A DNA stretch of 64,000 bases from Granulimonas faecalis (GTDB lineage Bacteria > Actinomycetota > Coriobacteriia > Coriobacteriales > Atopobiaceae), in assembly GCF_022834715.1 (NCBI RefSeq), contig NZ_BQKC01000001.1:1648501-1712500 (forward strand), written 5' to 3'. Below, piece after piece: positions 1 to 7,628 of the stretch. The notes beneath the pieces were generated by a model. It saw nothing but the letters and a program-made list of their open reading frames with translations. It did not search any database and was not told the DNA's origin. How positions within the stretch are numbered: position 1 is the stretch's first letter; the number at the start of each line of letters is the position of its first letter. The position numbers and the translations under genes are program-made.

Positions 1-119
1 ATGAAGACCACGAGGTAGAGCACGCGGAGGACGAGGACAGCCATGAGGCGCGGGCGCTGGGGGCCCAGCTGCCCGAAGAGGCGGGCCGCGATGCCGAGGC
101 GGGATCCGGGGTTCATCAT
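1..119 (-). CDS. ABC exporter subunit, N-terminal fragment (cut by window edge)
   Basis: Only the first 39 or so codons are visible, reading leftwards out of the window. They begin Met-Met-Asn-Pro and continue as an amphipathic stretch (RLGIAARLFGQLGPQRPRL) into a hydrophobic segment, as at the start of an ABC exporter membrane domain. The ATG overlaps the TGA of the preceding ABC gene in an ATGA junction and has an AGGGGGTG ribosome site, so the two are translationally coupled. I infer that this is the catalytically complete partner of that degenerate subunit. No nucleotide-binding domain is visible. Confidence 0.8.
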   Translation of the reverse strand, partial: MMNPGSRLGIAARLFGQLGPQRPRLMAVLVLRVLYLVVF

Positions 120-1852
120 GACAGCACCCCCTGCTTTGTCTGGGACGCCACGATCTCCCGGTACACGGGGCACGCGGCCATGAGCTCGTCGTGGGTGCCC
201 AGGCCCACGGGGCGGCCCTCGTCGATGACGAGGATCTGGTCGGCGTGGCGGATGGTGCTCACGCGCTGGGCGATGATCAGCACCGCGGCCTCGGCGGTCT
301 CCCCCGCAAGGGCGGCGCGCAGGGCGGCGTCGGTCTTGAAGTCCAGGGCAGAGAAGGAGTCGTCGAACACGTAGAGCTCCGACCTGGCCACGAGGGCGCG
401 GGCGATGGCCAGACGCTGGCGCTGGCCGCCGGAGAAGTTGGAGCCGCCCTGGGCCACCGGGGCGTCGAGGCCCTCGGGCAGGCCGCGCACGAAGTCGGCC
501 GCCTGGGCCACCTCGAGGGCGTGCCAGAGCTCGTCGTCCGTGGCGTCGGCACGCTCCCAGCGGAGGTTCTCCGCAATGGTGCCCGAGGCAAGCCACGCCT
601 TCTGCTGCACATAGCCGATGCGCCCCCTGAGGGCGCGCTGCGTCAGGTGGCGAACGTCCACGCTGTCCAGCTCGAGGGAGCCCTGGGTCACCTCGTTGAA
701 GCGCATGATGAGGCTCGCGATGGTGGACTTGCCCGAGCCCGTGCCGCCGATGATGGCGGTGGTGGTGCCGGGCCAGCACTCGAGGTCGATCCCCGTGAGG
801 GCGTCCTCCTGCGCGTCCTGGTAGCGAAAGCGCACGCGCGAGAACCGCAGGGTGGGCACGCCCTCCTCGGGCGAGGGCCGGTCGACGGCGTCCGGGAGGT
901 CGTCGATCTCCGGCGCGTAGTCGAGCACCTCCTGGATGCGGCTGGCGCACTCGAGGGCGCGGGGCACCATGATGAACACGAACTGCGCCATCAGGATGTA
1001 CATGAGCACCATGATGGCGTACTCCACGAGCGCCGTGATGTCGCCGATACCCAGCTCGCCCACGGCGATGCGGGCGCCGCTGGTCCAGTAGACGGCGATC
1101 ACGAAGACGTTCATCACCACGTACTGGAACCCGTCCACGTTGGTGAAGAGCTTGTTGGCCTTGATGGCGGTCTCCGCATAGGCGGCGAACGAGGCGTCGA
1201 GGCGCCCGTTCTCGTGGCGCTGGCGGTTGAAGGCCCGCACCACGCGCACGCCCGAGAGGTTCTCGAGCAGCACCTGGGTCATGGCGTCGAGCTGCTTCTG
1301 CAGGCGCGTGAACAGCGGAGACACCGAGCGCAGGATGGCGCCCACCACCACCATGAGCACGGCGATGGACGCCACGAGGAACCAGCCGGCCGTGACGTCC
1401 ACCGAGAAGGTCATCACGAGCGCGGCCACGGCCATGAGGGGCACGGGCACCACCATGAGGATGGCCTGGGTGAGCAGGGTCTGCACCGTGGTGACGTCGG
1501 AGGAGGTGCGGGTGGTGACGGAGGCCACGCCGAAGTGGCGGAAGTCGTAGACGGAGAGCCTCATGGACTTGGCGTAGAGCGCGCAGCGGATGTCGCGCCC
1601 CACGGAGGTGCAGAGCTCGGCGCAGAGGGCCGCGGCCGCCGTGGTGGCGACGCCCGTGACGAGGGCGACGAGCGACATCTGCAGGCCGGCCTCGACGAGC
1701 AGCGAGAACGACGCGTGGGCGGTGCCCAGGTTGAGGACCCGCGCGGCGACGGTGGGGATGGCGAGCGTGCCCACCACGTCCACGGAGAGCAGGAGGCAGA
1801 TGAGCAGGAACTTGAGGCGGTAGGGCTTCAGGAAGTGAAGGATCAGCCGCAC
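116..1852 (-). CDS. ABC exporter ATP-binding/permease protein (degenerate-site subunit)
   Basis: 578 residues: a six-helix type-1 exporter membrane domain (about 1-310) fused to a nucleotide-binding domain (about 335-578). Walker A is GGTGSGKST near residue 370, the signature is FSGGQRQR near 473, and Walker B reads YVFDDSFSALD near 497. The usual catalytic glutamate is aspartate and the switch loop is IAQR rather than IAHR, the pattern of the non-hydrolysing half of heterodimeric BmrCD/LmrCD-type multidrug exporters. It lies 27 bp downstream of a MarR-family regulator and overlaps a second exporter gene by 4 bp. The regulator, this gene and its partner therefore look like one operon for drug or lipid export. 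The substrate cannot be told from sequence. Confidence 0.93.
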   Translation of the reverse strand: MRLILHFLKPYRLKFLLICLLLSVDVVGTLAIPTVAARVLNLGTAHASFSLLVEAGLQMSLVALVTGVATTAAAALCAELCTSVGRDIRCALYAKSMRLSVYDFRHFGVASVTTRTSSDVTTVQTLLTQAILMVVPVPLMAVAALVMTFSVDVTAGWFLVASIAVLMVVVGAILRSVSPLFTRLQKQLDAMTQVLLENLSGVRVVRAFNRQRHENGRLDASFAAYAETAIKANKLFTNVDGFQYVVMNVFVIAVYWTSGARIAVGELGIGDITALVEYAIMVLMYILMAQFVFIMVPRALECASRIQEVLDYAPEIDDLPDAVDRPSPEEGVPTLRFSRVRFRYQDAQEDALTGIDLECWPGTTTAIIGGTGSGKSTIASLIMRFNEVTQGSLELDSVDVRHLTQRALRGRIGYVQQKAWLASGTIAENLRWERADATDDELWHALEVAQAADFVRGLPEGLDAPVAQGGSNFSGGQRQRLAIARALVARSELYVFDDSFSALDFKTDAALRAALAGETAEAAVLIIAQRVSTIRHADQILVIDEGRPVGLGTHDELMAACPVYREIVASQTKQGVLS

Positions 1853-1879
1853 TGGTTCTCCTTTCTTGCGAACGGGGCC

Positions 1880-2329
1880 TCAGCGGTTCAGCGAGGCCAG
1901 TGACGGGGCGAGGGCGGCGAGGTAGCGGCCCATGACGCGGTTGAGCATGGTCCGGTCGGCGGCGGGCAGCGCCTCCCACACGGCCTTCTCCGCCTCGTCG
2001 AGGGCCACGAGGTGACGCTCCACGAAGGCGTCACCATCCCCGGTGAGGCGGGCCCGTTTCACCCGGCCGTTGTCGGGGTCGGGCTCGAGCACCACCAGGC
2101 CCCGGGAGCAGAGCTGCTTGAAGGCGGAGTTCACGGTCTGGCGGCTCGCCCCGAGGTGGTCGGCCACCTCCGCCTGGCTCGTGAGGCCGTTGTCGGCCAC
2201 GGCGGCCAGGCACCAGAACTCCGTGGGCGACACGCCGCAGCTGCGGGCGTACATGTCGTAGACGCGGTCGATGGCGGCGTAGGTGTCGCGGAAGGTCTCT
2301 ACGGACCCGTCTTCGTTGGACTCTGCCAT
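1880..2329 (-). CDS. MarR-family transcriptional regulator
   Basis: 149 residues, normal for MarR proteins, with a winged helix-turn-helix core around residues 30-110. Recognisable parts are LTSQAEVADHLGASRQTVNSAFKQL, given here only as the recognition-helix region near residues 50-75, and the wing (LEPDPDNGRVKRARLT). These proteins bind short palindromes as dimers and usually repress their own operon until a ligand binds. The gene starts the operon that continues into two ABC exporter subunits, the classic arrangement for a MarR-controlled efflux pump. A near-perfect 25-bp palindrome lies 64 bp upstream of the start and overlaps a good -10 hexamer. Confidence 0.9.
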   Translation of the reverse strand: MAESNEDGSVETFRDTYAAIDRVYDMYARSCGVSPTEFWCLAAVADNGLTSQAEVADHLGASRQTVNSAFKQLCSRGLVVLEPDPDNGRVKRARLTGDGDAFVERHLVALDEAEKAVWEALPAADRTMLNRVMGRYLAALAPSLASLNR

Positions 2330-2392
2330 GGGTGGCCCCCTCTCGACGATGGCGGCGGCCGGGGGACGCCGCGGCGCCCGAGGGCCAACGGT

Positions 2393-2417
2393 CCGAAATC
2401 ATACTGTATGAGTTCGG
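2393..2417 (-). promoter_or_regulatory. Palindromic operator overlapping the marR-ABC promoter
   Basis: A 25-bp palindrome with arms CCGAA and CATAC around a central T, matching its own reverse complement at 22 of 25 positions. On the minus strand it contains TATGAT, a good -10 hexamer reading towards the MarR gene; no clear -35 is seen. Size, symmetry and placement fit a MarR dimer site for autorepression. This is inference; no binding data exist here. Confidence 0.55.
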
Positions 2418-2503
2418 ATGGTTCTGAGCCGCGGGCGGGGCGGGTTCCTCGTCCACGAAATCGTCACAGGAGGCGGACGGCGGGCGGCCCCGACCTGCCG
2501 AAC

Positions 2504-2682
2504 TGCACCAGGTAGCTACTTGGCGCGCTTTTCGGCACCGGGGGCCGGCGGCATGCACCAGGTAGCTACTTGGTGCACTTCCCGGTATGAGAAGGGCGCC
2601 CCGATATGCACCAAGTGGCTACTTGGTGCACTTTTCCGCGTGAAAGAGGCCCTCCCCGTGCACCAGGTAGCTACTTGGTGCA
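2504..2682. repeat. Array of four 24-bp palindromes at about 52-bp spacing
   Basis: Four copies of a self-complementary 24-mer (TGCACCA, central GTAGCTAC-like core, TGGTGCA) lie at 2504-2526, 2554-2577, 2607-2630 and 2659-2682. Start-to-start distances are 50, 53 and 52 bp. Most copies are followed by CTTCCCGG or CTTTTCCG. The array fills the gap between the stop of the RluA-type gene (2706) and the MarR promoter. A fifth, solitary copy lies at 52159-52182. Each copy could form a hairpin in RNA or bind a dimeric protein as DNA. No function is known to me. Confidence 0.85.
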
Positions 2683-2705
2683 CTTCCCGGCACGGCGCCC
2701 CTCCC

Positions 2706-3620
2706 CTAGAGGGCGCCTTCGGGCACGAAGGGGACCATGCGGTCGGGCACCGGCGCCTCCACGCGAATGCGCTGCCCCGTGAGCGGGTGCGTGAAAGCCT
2801 CCCGCCACGCGTGGAGCATGAGGCCGCTGGCCGCGGGGCCGCCGTAGAGGCGGTCGCCCACCACGGGATGGCCCGCCCAGGCCGCATGGGCCCTGATCTG
2901 GTGGCGGCGACCCGTGTGGATGGAGGCCGTGCAGAGCGTGGCCTCGTGACCGCCGGGGAGGCGCACGGGGGCCAGGGGCGAGATGCGCGTCAGGGCCGCG
3001 CGGCCGGCCCCCACGTGCATGCGGCGCGCGTCGTGGCGGTCGCGGCCCACGGGCCGCTCCACCGTGAGCTCGCGGTCCACGGAGCCGGCCAGCAGCGTCA
3101 GGTAAACCTTCTCCATGGAGCCGTCGGCCACCTGGGCGTCCACGGCGGCCTGGAACTCCGGCGCCAGCGAGAAGAGCACGAGGCCCGAGGTGTCCACGTC
3201 GATGCGCTGCACCGGGTGGGCCTCCCTGACGCGCCCGTCGGCGGCCAGGCGCGCCTGCACGCGGTCCACGAGGCACTCGGCGCCGGTGCCGTCGGAGTGC
3301 ACGAGCAGGCCGCAGGGCTTGTCGGCGGCGAGGAGCAGGCCGGCCGGGTCCTCCCAGGCCACGGCGGCGGGCTCGACGTCCGGGAACTCCGGGTCCGCCG
3401 GCTCCAAGAGGAGCTCCACGACGTCGCCGGGCTCCAGGGCCACCGGCGCCTGGAGCGGCACGCCCTCGCGGCACACCCGGTGGGCCGACTCTGCGGCAGC
3501 GGCGGCCGAGCGGGACACCCCCGCGGCGAGGAGCAGCTCGCGACAGGTGCAGGCGCCGCGCACGGCCAGGCGCACGGCGTCGTCGGATGCGGACAGGACG
3601 CGGAAGGGACGGCGGGCCAC
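2706..3620 (-). CDS. RluA-family RNA pseudouridine synthase
   Basis: 304 residues. It isomerises specific uridines in rRNA or tRNA to pseudouridine. The family motif appears as HPVQRIDVDTSGL (about residues 136-148) with the catalytic Asp after Arg-Ile, and the C-terminal block HTGRRHQIRAH followed by GHPVVGDRLYGG is typical of RluA/RluD enzymes. An N-terminal S4-like segment (about 15-75) precedes the catalytic domain. I place the start at a GTG at 3620 with an AGGAGG site 5 bp upstream, because no ATG fits; the preceding gene ends 15 bp earlier. It is the third gene of a hisS-led minus-strand cluster. The target nucleotide cannot be assigned. The palindrome array begins 24 bp after its stop. 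Confidence 0.9.
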   Translation of the reverse strand: MARRPFRVLSASDDAVRLAVRGACTCRELLLAAGVSRSAAAAAESAHRVCREGVPLQAPVALEPGDVVELLLEPADPEFPDVEPAAVAWEDPAGLLLAADKPCGLLVHSDGTGAECLVDRVQARLAADGRVREAHPVQRIDVDTSGLVLFSLAPEFQAAVDAQVADGSMEKVYLTLLAGSVDRELTVERPVGRDRHDARRMHVGAGRAALTRISPLAPVRLPGGHEATLCTASIHTGRRHQIRAHAAWAGHPVVGDRLYGGPAASGLMLHAWREAFTHPLTGQRIRVEAPVPDRMVPFVPEGAL

Positions 3621-3634
3621 GGGGCCTCCTCGGA

Positions 3635-4486
3635 TCAGCGGGACACAGGGAGCAGCGGGCGCAGGACCTCCATGGCCCTGGCGGGGTAGCGCAGGCAGAG
3701 CTCGTTGCGCGAGAGGTCGCGGGCCACCGTGGGGGCGGGGGCGCCGAGGGCGCGGGCGAGGTCGTCGGCGCTCTCGCGGTAGGGACGGCCGTCGAGGCCT
3801 CCCAGGGCGACCACGACCCGAAGACCCGGGGCCGCCCCGACGGGCACGCGCCACCCCTCCACGGCCGCCGTCATGGCCTCCACGACAGGGCGCGGCGTCA
3901 CGGCGACGTCGGCGGCGAAGCGGTCCAGGTAGGCCCGGGGTATGGCCAGCCCGTCCATCTGGCTCGCGACGTAGCGGCGCCGCCTGGCCACGCGCTTGAG
4001 GGCGCGGTCCGCCGCCCCCACGGCCCTGTCGAGGGCCTCGGCCCCGCCGGGGCGCATCAGGGCCGGGCCGCCCATGAGGCACCAGGCGAGGCCCGTGAGC
4101 CAGGCCGAGGGGCGCGACCCCGGCACCTCGCGGCATAGCACGTCGCCCACGAGGAGGGGGCCGGTCGCCCCAGTGCCGGCGAAGGCCGCCTCCACAGCCA
4201 CCTGGCCGCCCATGCCCCAGCCGACCGTGGCCGCCAGGGGCCCGTGGGCGCGGGCCCAGTCCAGGAGGGAGCCCGCCTCGGCGGCTATGCCGGGGAACGC
4301 GCCGCCCGCAGCCTCGCCCCAGCCGTCCCAGCCCGCAAGCAGGGCGAGGAGGCCCTCGGGCAACTTGGACGACAGGGGCGCCACGGCCCACCAGCCGCAG
4401 AGCTCCGGGGGAAGGAACGCCACCACGGGCCGGCCGTCGGGCTCGGCCTCCTCCCCCGTCGCGGGGTCCACGAGATGAAAGATCAC
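3635..4486 (-). CDS. Alpha/beta-hydrolase-fold protein lacking the nucleophile serine
   Basis: 283 residues from a GTG at 4486 with a GGGGG ribosome site, 19 bp after hisS. The fold looks like an alpha/beta hydrolase: a buried strand leads into TVGWGMGGQVAVEAAF near residue 88, exactly where a Gly-x-Ser-x-Gly nucleophile elbow is expected. The central position is Gly instead of Ser, Cys or Asp, so the usual catalysis should be impossible. The rest contains a hydrophobic cap-like region and a C-terminal strand LRVVVALGGLDGR where the acid residue often lies. It may be a non-catalytic binding protein, or the fold assignment may be wrong. It sits between hisS and an RNA pseudouridine synthase, in the same direction. 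Confidence 0.6.
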   Translation of the reverse strand: MIFHLVDPATGEEAEPDGRPVVAFLPPELCGWWAVAPLSSKLPEGLLALLAGWDGWGEAAGGAFPGIAAEAGSLLDWARAHGPLAATVGWGMGGQVAVEAAFAGTGATGPLLVGDVLCREVPGSRPSAWLTGLAWCLMGGPALMRPGGAEALDRAVGAADRALKRVARRRRYVASQMDGLAIPRAYLDRFAADVAVTPRPVVEAMTAAVEGWRVPVGAAPGLRVVVALGGLDGRPYRESADDLARALGAPAPTVARDLSRNELCLRYPARAMEVLRPLLPVSR

Positions 4487-4505
4487 GGCGCGCCCCCTAT
4501 CGGGT

Positions 4506-5825
4506 TCAGACGAGGTTCCGGACGGCCTCCACGAGCCCGTCCATGGGCACCTGCTCCTGCTCGTGGCTCGCCATGTCGCGCACGGTGACGGCACCGGCCG
4601 CGAGCTCGTCGGGGCCGATGACCACGCACAGACGCGCGTTGTGCTTGTCTGCCTGCTTGAACTGGCTCTTGAGGGAGCGGCCCTGGTAGTCGGCCTCCAC
4701 GCGCACGCCGGCGCGGCGCAGGGCGAGGCACGCCGAGAAGACCGCGTCGCGGCACTCGGGGGCGGCGCAGGCCACGTAGACGCAGGACGGCTCGGGGCCG
4801 GCGAGGTCCACGCCCTGGTCCTCCAGGGCGAGCATGATGCGCTCGAAGCCCACGGCGAAGCCGATACCCGGGGTGGGCTTGCCGCCCTCGAGCTCCATAA
4901 GGCCGTCGTAGCGGCCGCCGCCGCCGATGGCGCTCTGGGAACCCATGCCGCTCGTGACCTGCACTTCGAAGACAGTGCGCGTGTAGTAGTCGAGGCCGCG
5001 CACGAGGGTGGGGTCCTCCTCGTAGGCCACGCCGGCCTCGTCGAGGTAGGCCTTCACGCGGGCATAGTGATCGGCGCACTCGTCGCAGAGCTCGTCGGCG
5101 ATCTTAGGCGCGGCGGCCATGACCTCGCGGCAGCGGTCGTTCTTGCAGTCGAAGGCGCGCAGCGGGTTGGTGTCGGCGCGAACGGCGCACTCGTCGCACA
5201 TCTCGTCGGCGTGGTCGAGGATGAACCGCCTGATCTTCCCGCGGTAGGCGGGGCGGCAGGCGGGGTCGCCCATGGAGTTGACCAGCAGCCGCACGCGGGA
5301 CATGTCGAGGCCCAGGGCCCGGTAGAAGTCCATGAGCATGACGATGACCTCAGCGTCGAGGGCCGGGTCGGAGGCGCCCAGCACCTCGGCGCCGATCTGG
5401 TGGAACTGGCGCAGGCGCCCCTTCTGCACGCGCTCGCCGCGGAACATGGGGCCGGCGTACCACATCTTCACCGGCGCGCCGCCCTGGGGCACGAAGGTGT
5501 TCTCCACGGCCGCGCGCACGAAGCCCGCCGTGCCCTCGGGGCGCAGGGCCAGGCGCTTGCCGGGCTTGAGGCCGGCCTCGGAGCCCTTCTCGAGCACGTT
5601 GGCGAAGTTGGCGCCCGAGAAGACGCGGAACATCTCCTTGCGCACGACGTCCGTGGAGGTGCCGATGCCGTGGACGAAGACGTCCACCTGCTCCATGGCC
5701 GGCGTCTCGATGGCACTGAAGCAGTAGCGGGAGAAGGTCTCGCGGGCGACGGCCTGCATGCGCTCCCAGGCGCGCATGCGCGCCCCGAAGAGGTCCTCGG
5801 TTCCTTCTGGTTTCTTGGCTTGCAT
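4506..5825 (-). CDS. hisS: Histidyl-tRNA synthetase
   Basis: 439 residues, normal for the dimeric class II enzyme that charges tRNA-His. It opens with PEGTEDLFG, the usual HisRS start region. Class II motif 2 is FRGERVQKGRLRQFHQIG (about 114-131), the histidine-specific loop is LVRGLDYYTRTVFEV (about 273-287), and motif 3 is GIGFAVGFERIML (about 325-337). A C-terminal anticodon-binding domain (about 345-439) follows. An ATG at 5825 with GGGAGG upstream gives this start; a longer frame upstream has no family similarity. It is the first gene of a minus-strand cluster and is divergent from an amino-acid importer. I looked for a T-box leader in the 239-bp upstream gap and saw none. Confidence 0.97.
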   Translation of the reverse strand: MQAKKPEGTEDLFGARMRAWERMQAVARETFSRYCFSAIETPAMEQVDVFVHGIGTSTDVVRKEMFRVFSGANFANVLEKGSEAGLKPGKRLALRPEGTAGFVRAAVENTFVPQGGAPVKMWYAGPMFRGERVQKGRLRQFHQIGAEVLGASDPALDAEVIVMLMDFYRALGLDMSRVRLLVNSMGDPACRPAYRGKIRRFILDHADEMCDECAVRADTNPLRAFDCKNDRCREVMAAAPKIADELCDECADHYARVKAYLDEAGVAYEEDPTLVRGLDYYTRTVFEVQVTSGMGSQSAIGGGGRYDGLMELEGGKPTPGIGFAVGFERIMLALEDQGVDLAGPEPSCVYVACAAPECRDAVFSACLALRRAGVRVEADYQGRSLKSQFKQADKHNARLCVVIGPDELAAGAVTVRDMASHEQEQVPMDGLVEAVRNLV

Positions 5826-5894
5826 GGGGCCTCCCGGCGGCTCTGGGTGGATCGATGGGGTCGACCCCCATCTTCCCACCGCAGGCGGGGACGA

Positions 5895-5920
5895 GACAAG
5901 GCACCGGGCCGGTTTGTCAC
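5895..5920. repeat. GACAAGG...TTTGTCAC element, copy 1
   Basis: A 26-bp sequence beginning GACAAGG and ending GGTTTGTCAC. It matches the copy at 58414-58439 at 22 of 26 positions. It lies in the divergent region between hisS and the importer operon. It resembles in layout the GTGACAG...CTGTCAC family found at 8563, 15522 and 17556. Confidence 0.55.
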
Positions 5921-5990
5921 GGGGGCGCCGCGGCCGGGTCGCGGCGGCCCGGTTGCGGCGGCTGCCCGGTCCCGCCATTGTTGCCAGGAG

Positions 5991-6018
5991 GTGACAGGAA
6001 CCGCCCAGACGCTTTACT
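5991..6018 (+). promoter_or_regulatory. Possible promoter of the amino-acid importer operon
   Basis: GTGACA (5991-5996) and TTTACT (6013-6018) are separated by 16 bp and lie 47 bp upstream of the binding-protein start. A small inverted repeat CTTTA...TAAAG (6012-6027) overlaps the -10 and could be an operator. The match to consensus is only moderate. Confidence 0.35.
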
Positions 6019-6064
6019 GTGATAAAGTGACAGGCCACAGACCGCCCCCGCCCGAGGAGGACCC

Positions 6065-6892
6065 ATGGCCAAGAAGCTGTTCCCCACCCTCGTCTGCTGC
6101 GCCCTCGCATGCCTCGCCCTCATGGGGCTCTCCGCCTGCTCCCAAGGGGCGCCCGACGGCGCCCCCGAGGCCGAGGCGTCCACCGAGAAGCTCGTGGTGG
6201 GCTACGACAACTCCTACCCGCCCTACGGCTTCATCGGCGACGACGGCAAGCCCTGCGGCCTCGACCTCGACCTGGCCCAGGCCGTCTGCGACAGGCTCGG
6301 CTGGGAGCTGGAGTGCCAGGCCATCGACTGGGACGCCAAGGACGCCCTCATGAACCAGGGGTCCATCAACTGCATCTGGAACGGCTTCACCATGGAGGGC
6401 CGTGAGGACAAGTACACCTTCTCCGAGCCCTACATGCTCAACGAGCAGGTGATCGTGGTGAAGAAGGGCTCCGGCATCGGGGGCTACGACGGCCTGGCCG
6501 GACGCACCGTGGCCACCCAGGTGGACTCCGCCGCCCTCGAGGTCCTCCAGAGCGACCGGGCCGACCTCGCCGCCACCTTCGGGTCCCTCGACCAGATCAC
6601 GGACTACAACAACGCCTTCGCCCAGCTCGAAAGCGGCCTGGTGGACGCCGTAGCCTGCGACCTGTCCATCGCCGCCTACCAGACCTCGGCCAACCCCGAC
6701 GCCTTCGTCATGCTCGACGAGCCCCTCTCCTCCGAGCACTACGCCGTGGGCTTCAAGCTCGGCGACACCGAGCGCGCCGAGAAGGTCACCCAGGCCCTGA
6801 AGGAGCTCGCCGCCGACGGCACCGCCAAGGAGATCTGCGAGCGCTACGCCGAGTACGGCGTGGACTACGACGGCAACTGGACCCTCGGGTAG
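6065..6892 (+). CDS. Polar amino-acid ABC transporter, substrate-binding lipoprotein
   Basis: 275 residues. A lipoprotein signal ends in LMGLSAC with Cys25 as the lipidation site, so it is anchored on the outer face of the membrane. The mature part is a family 3 solute-binding protein: LVVGYDNSYPPYGFIGDDGKPCGLDLDL (fold start, residues about 42-69) and the typical FTFSEPYM-like segment near 118-128 that shapes the amino-acid pocket. A GAGGAGG site lies just before the ATG. It is followed by its permease (6966) and ATPase (7629), giving a complete importer. A GC-rich hairpin after this gene may lower expression of the downstream genes relative to the binding protein. Substrate is probably a polar or cyclic amino acid; the exact one is unknown. 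Confidence 0.93.
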   Translation: MAKKLFPTLVCCALACLALMGLSACSQGAPDGAPEAEASTEKLVVGYDNSYPPYGFIGDDGKPCGLDLDLAQAVCDRLGWELECQAIDWDAKDALMNQGSINCIWNGFTMEGREDKYTFSEPYMLNEQVIVVKKGSGIGGYDGLAGRTVATQVDSAALEVLQSDRADLAATFGSLDQITDYNNAFAQLESGLVDAVACDLSIAAYQTSANPDAFVMLDEPLSSEHYAVGFKLGDTERAEKVTQALKELAADGTAKEICERYAEYGVDYDGNWTLG

Positions 6893-6915
6893 GTCCGCAC
6901 GACAGACATGGCATC

Positions 6916-6950
6916 GGGGCCCCGGGCGCGCGTGCCGGGGCCCGTTTCCG
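6916..6950 (+). terminator. Intercistronic hairpin between binding protein and permease
   Basis: GGGCCCCGG and its complement GCCGGGGCCC (one bulged G) form a strong stem around a short GCGCGT loop, followed by TTTCC. Such a hairpin can act as a partial terminator or 3' stabiliser that makes the binding protein more abundant than the permease and ATPase. Confidence 0.5.
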
Positions 6951-6965
6951 TCAGGAAGGCACCGG

Positions 6966-7619
6966 ATGGAGTTCGCAGTCATGATGGACGTCCTGCTCCA
7001 GGGACTCGTCCTCACCCTCGAGATCTTCGTCGTGACCCTCGTGGGCGCCCTGCCCCTGGGCATCGTGGTGGCGCTCGGGCGCATGAGCCGCTGCCGCCCC
7101 GTGGCCGCCCTGGTGCGGCTCTACATCTCGGTCATGCGCGGCACCCCGCTCATGCTGCAGCTCATGGCCATCATGTTCTGCCCGTACTACCTCTTCGGCC
7201 TCAACATGGGCCCCGACTGGAAGTTCGTGGCCTGCGCCGTGGGCTTCATCCTCAACTATGCCGCGTACTTCGCCGAGATCTACCGCTCCGGCATCCAGTC
7301 CATCCCGCGCGGCCAGTACGAGGCGGCCGAGGTGCTCGGCTACACGCGCTCCCAGACCTTCTGCCGCATCGTGCTGCCCCAGGTGGTCAAGCGCATCCTG
7401 CCGGCCATCGGCAACGAGGTGATCACGCTGGTCAAGGACACGTCGCTGGCCTTCGTGCTGGGCATCATGGAGATGTTCAACGCCGCCAAGGCCCTCGCCG
7501 CCCGCGAGGTGTCGATGGTCCCCTACCTCGTCGCCGGCCTCGTCTACTGGGGCATCAACCTGCTGATCGAGGCGGCGCTCTCCTCCATCGAGAGGCGCCT
7601 GTCCTACTACCACGACTAG
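6966..7619 (+). CDS. Polar amino-acid ABC transporter, permease
   Basis: 217 residues, normal for HisM/GlnP-type permeases. About five membrane helices are visible, starting MMDVLLQGLVLTLEIFVVTL. The cytoplasmic coupling motif is YEAAEVLGYTRSQTF followed by RIVLPQ (about residues 119-142). The family signature MRGTPLMLQL is at about 58-67. It forms the membrane channel for the binding protein at 6065 and is energised by the ATPase at 7629, whose start lies 10 bp after this stop. The ATG at 6966 follows GGAAGG. Confidence 0.94.
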   Translation: MEFAVMMDVLLQGLVLTLEIFVVTLVGALPLGIVVALGRMSRCRPVAALVRLYISVMRGTPLMLQLMAIMFCPYYLFGLNMGPDWKFVACAVGFILNYAAYFAEIYRSGIQSIPRGQYEAAEVLGYTRSQTFCRIVLPQVVKRILPAIGNEVITLVKDTSLAFVLGIMEMFNAAKALAAREVSMVPYLVAGLVYWGINLLIEAALSSIERRLSYYHD

Positions 7620-7628
7620 GGGGTCGCC

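Noticed and set aside
191-1903. 570-codon plus-strand frame opposite the ABC exporter
   Set aside because: Antisense shadow, His/Gly/Glu-rich, no family similarity.
2504-2682. CRISPR-like repeat/spacer array
   Set aside because: Repeats are only four, palindromic over their whole length and 24 bp long; spacers partly share sequence; no cas gene or leader is near.
5826-6064. T-box leader before hisS
   Set aside because: No T-box sequence (GGGTGG-type bulge) or terminator/antiterminator pair is visible on the minus strand.
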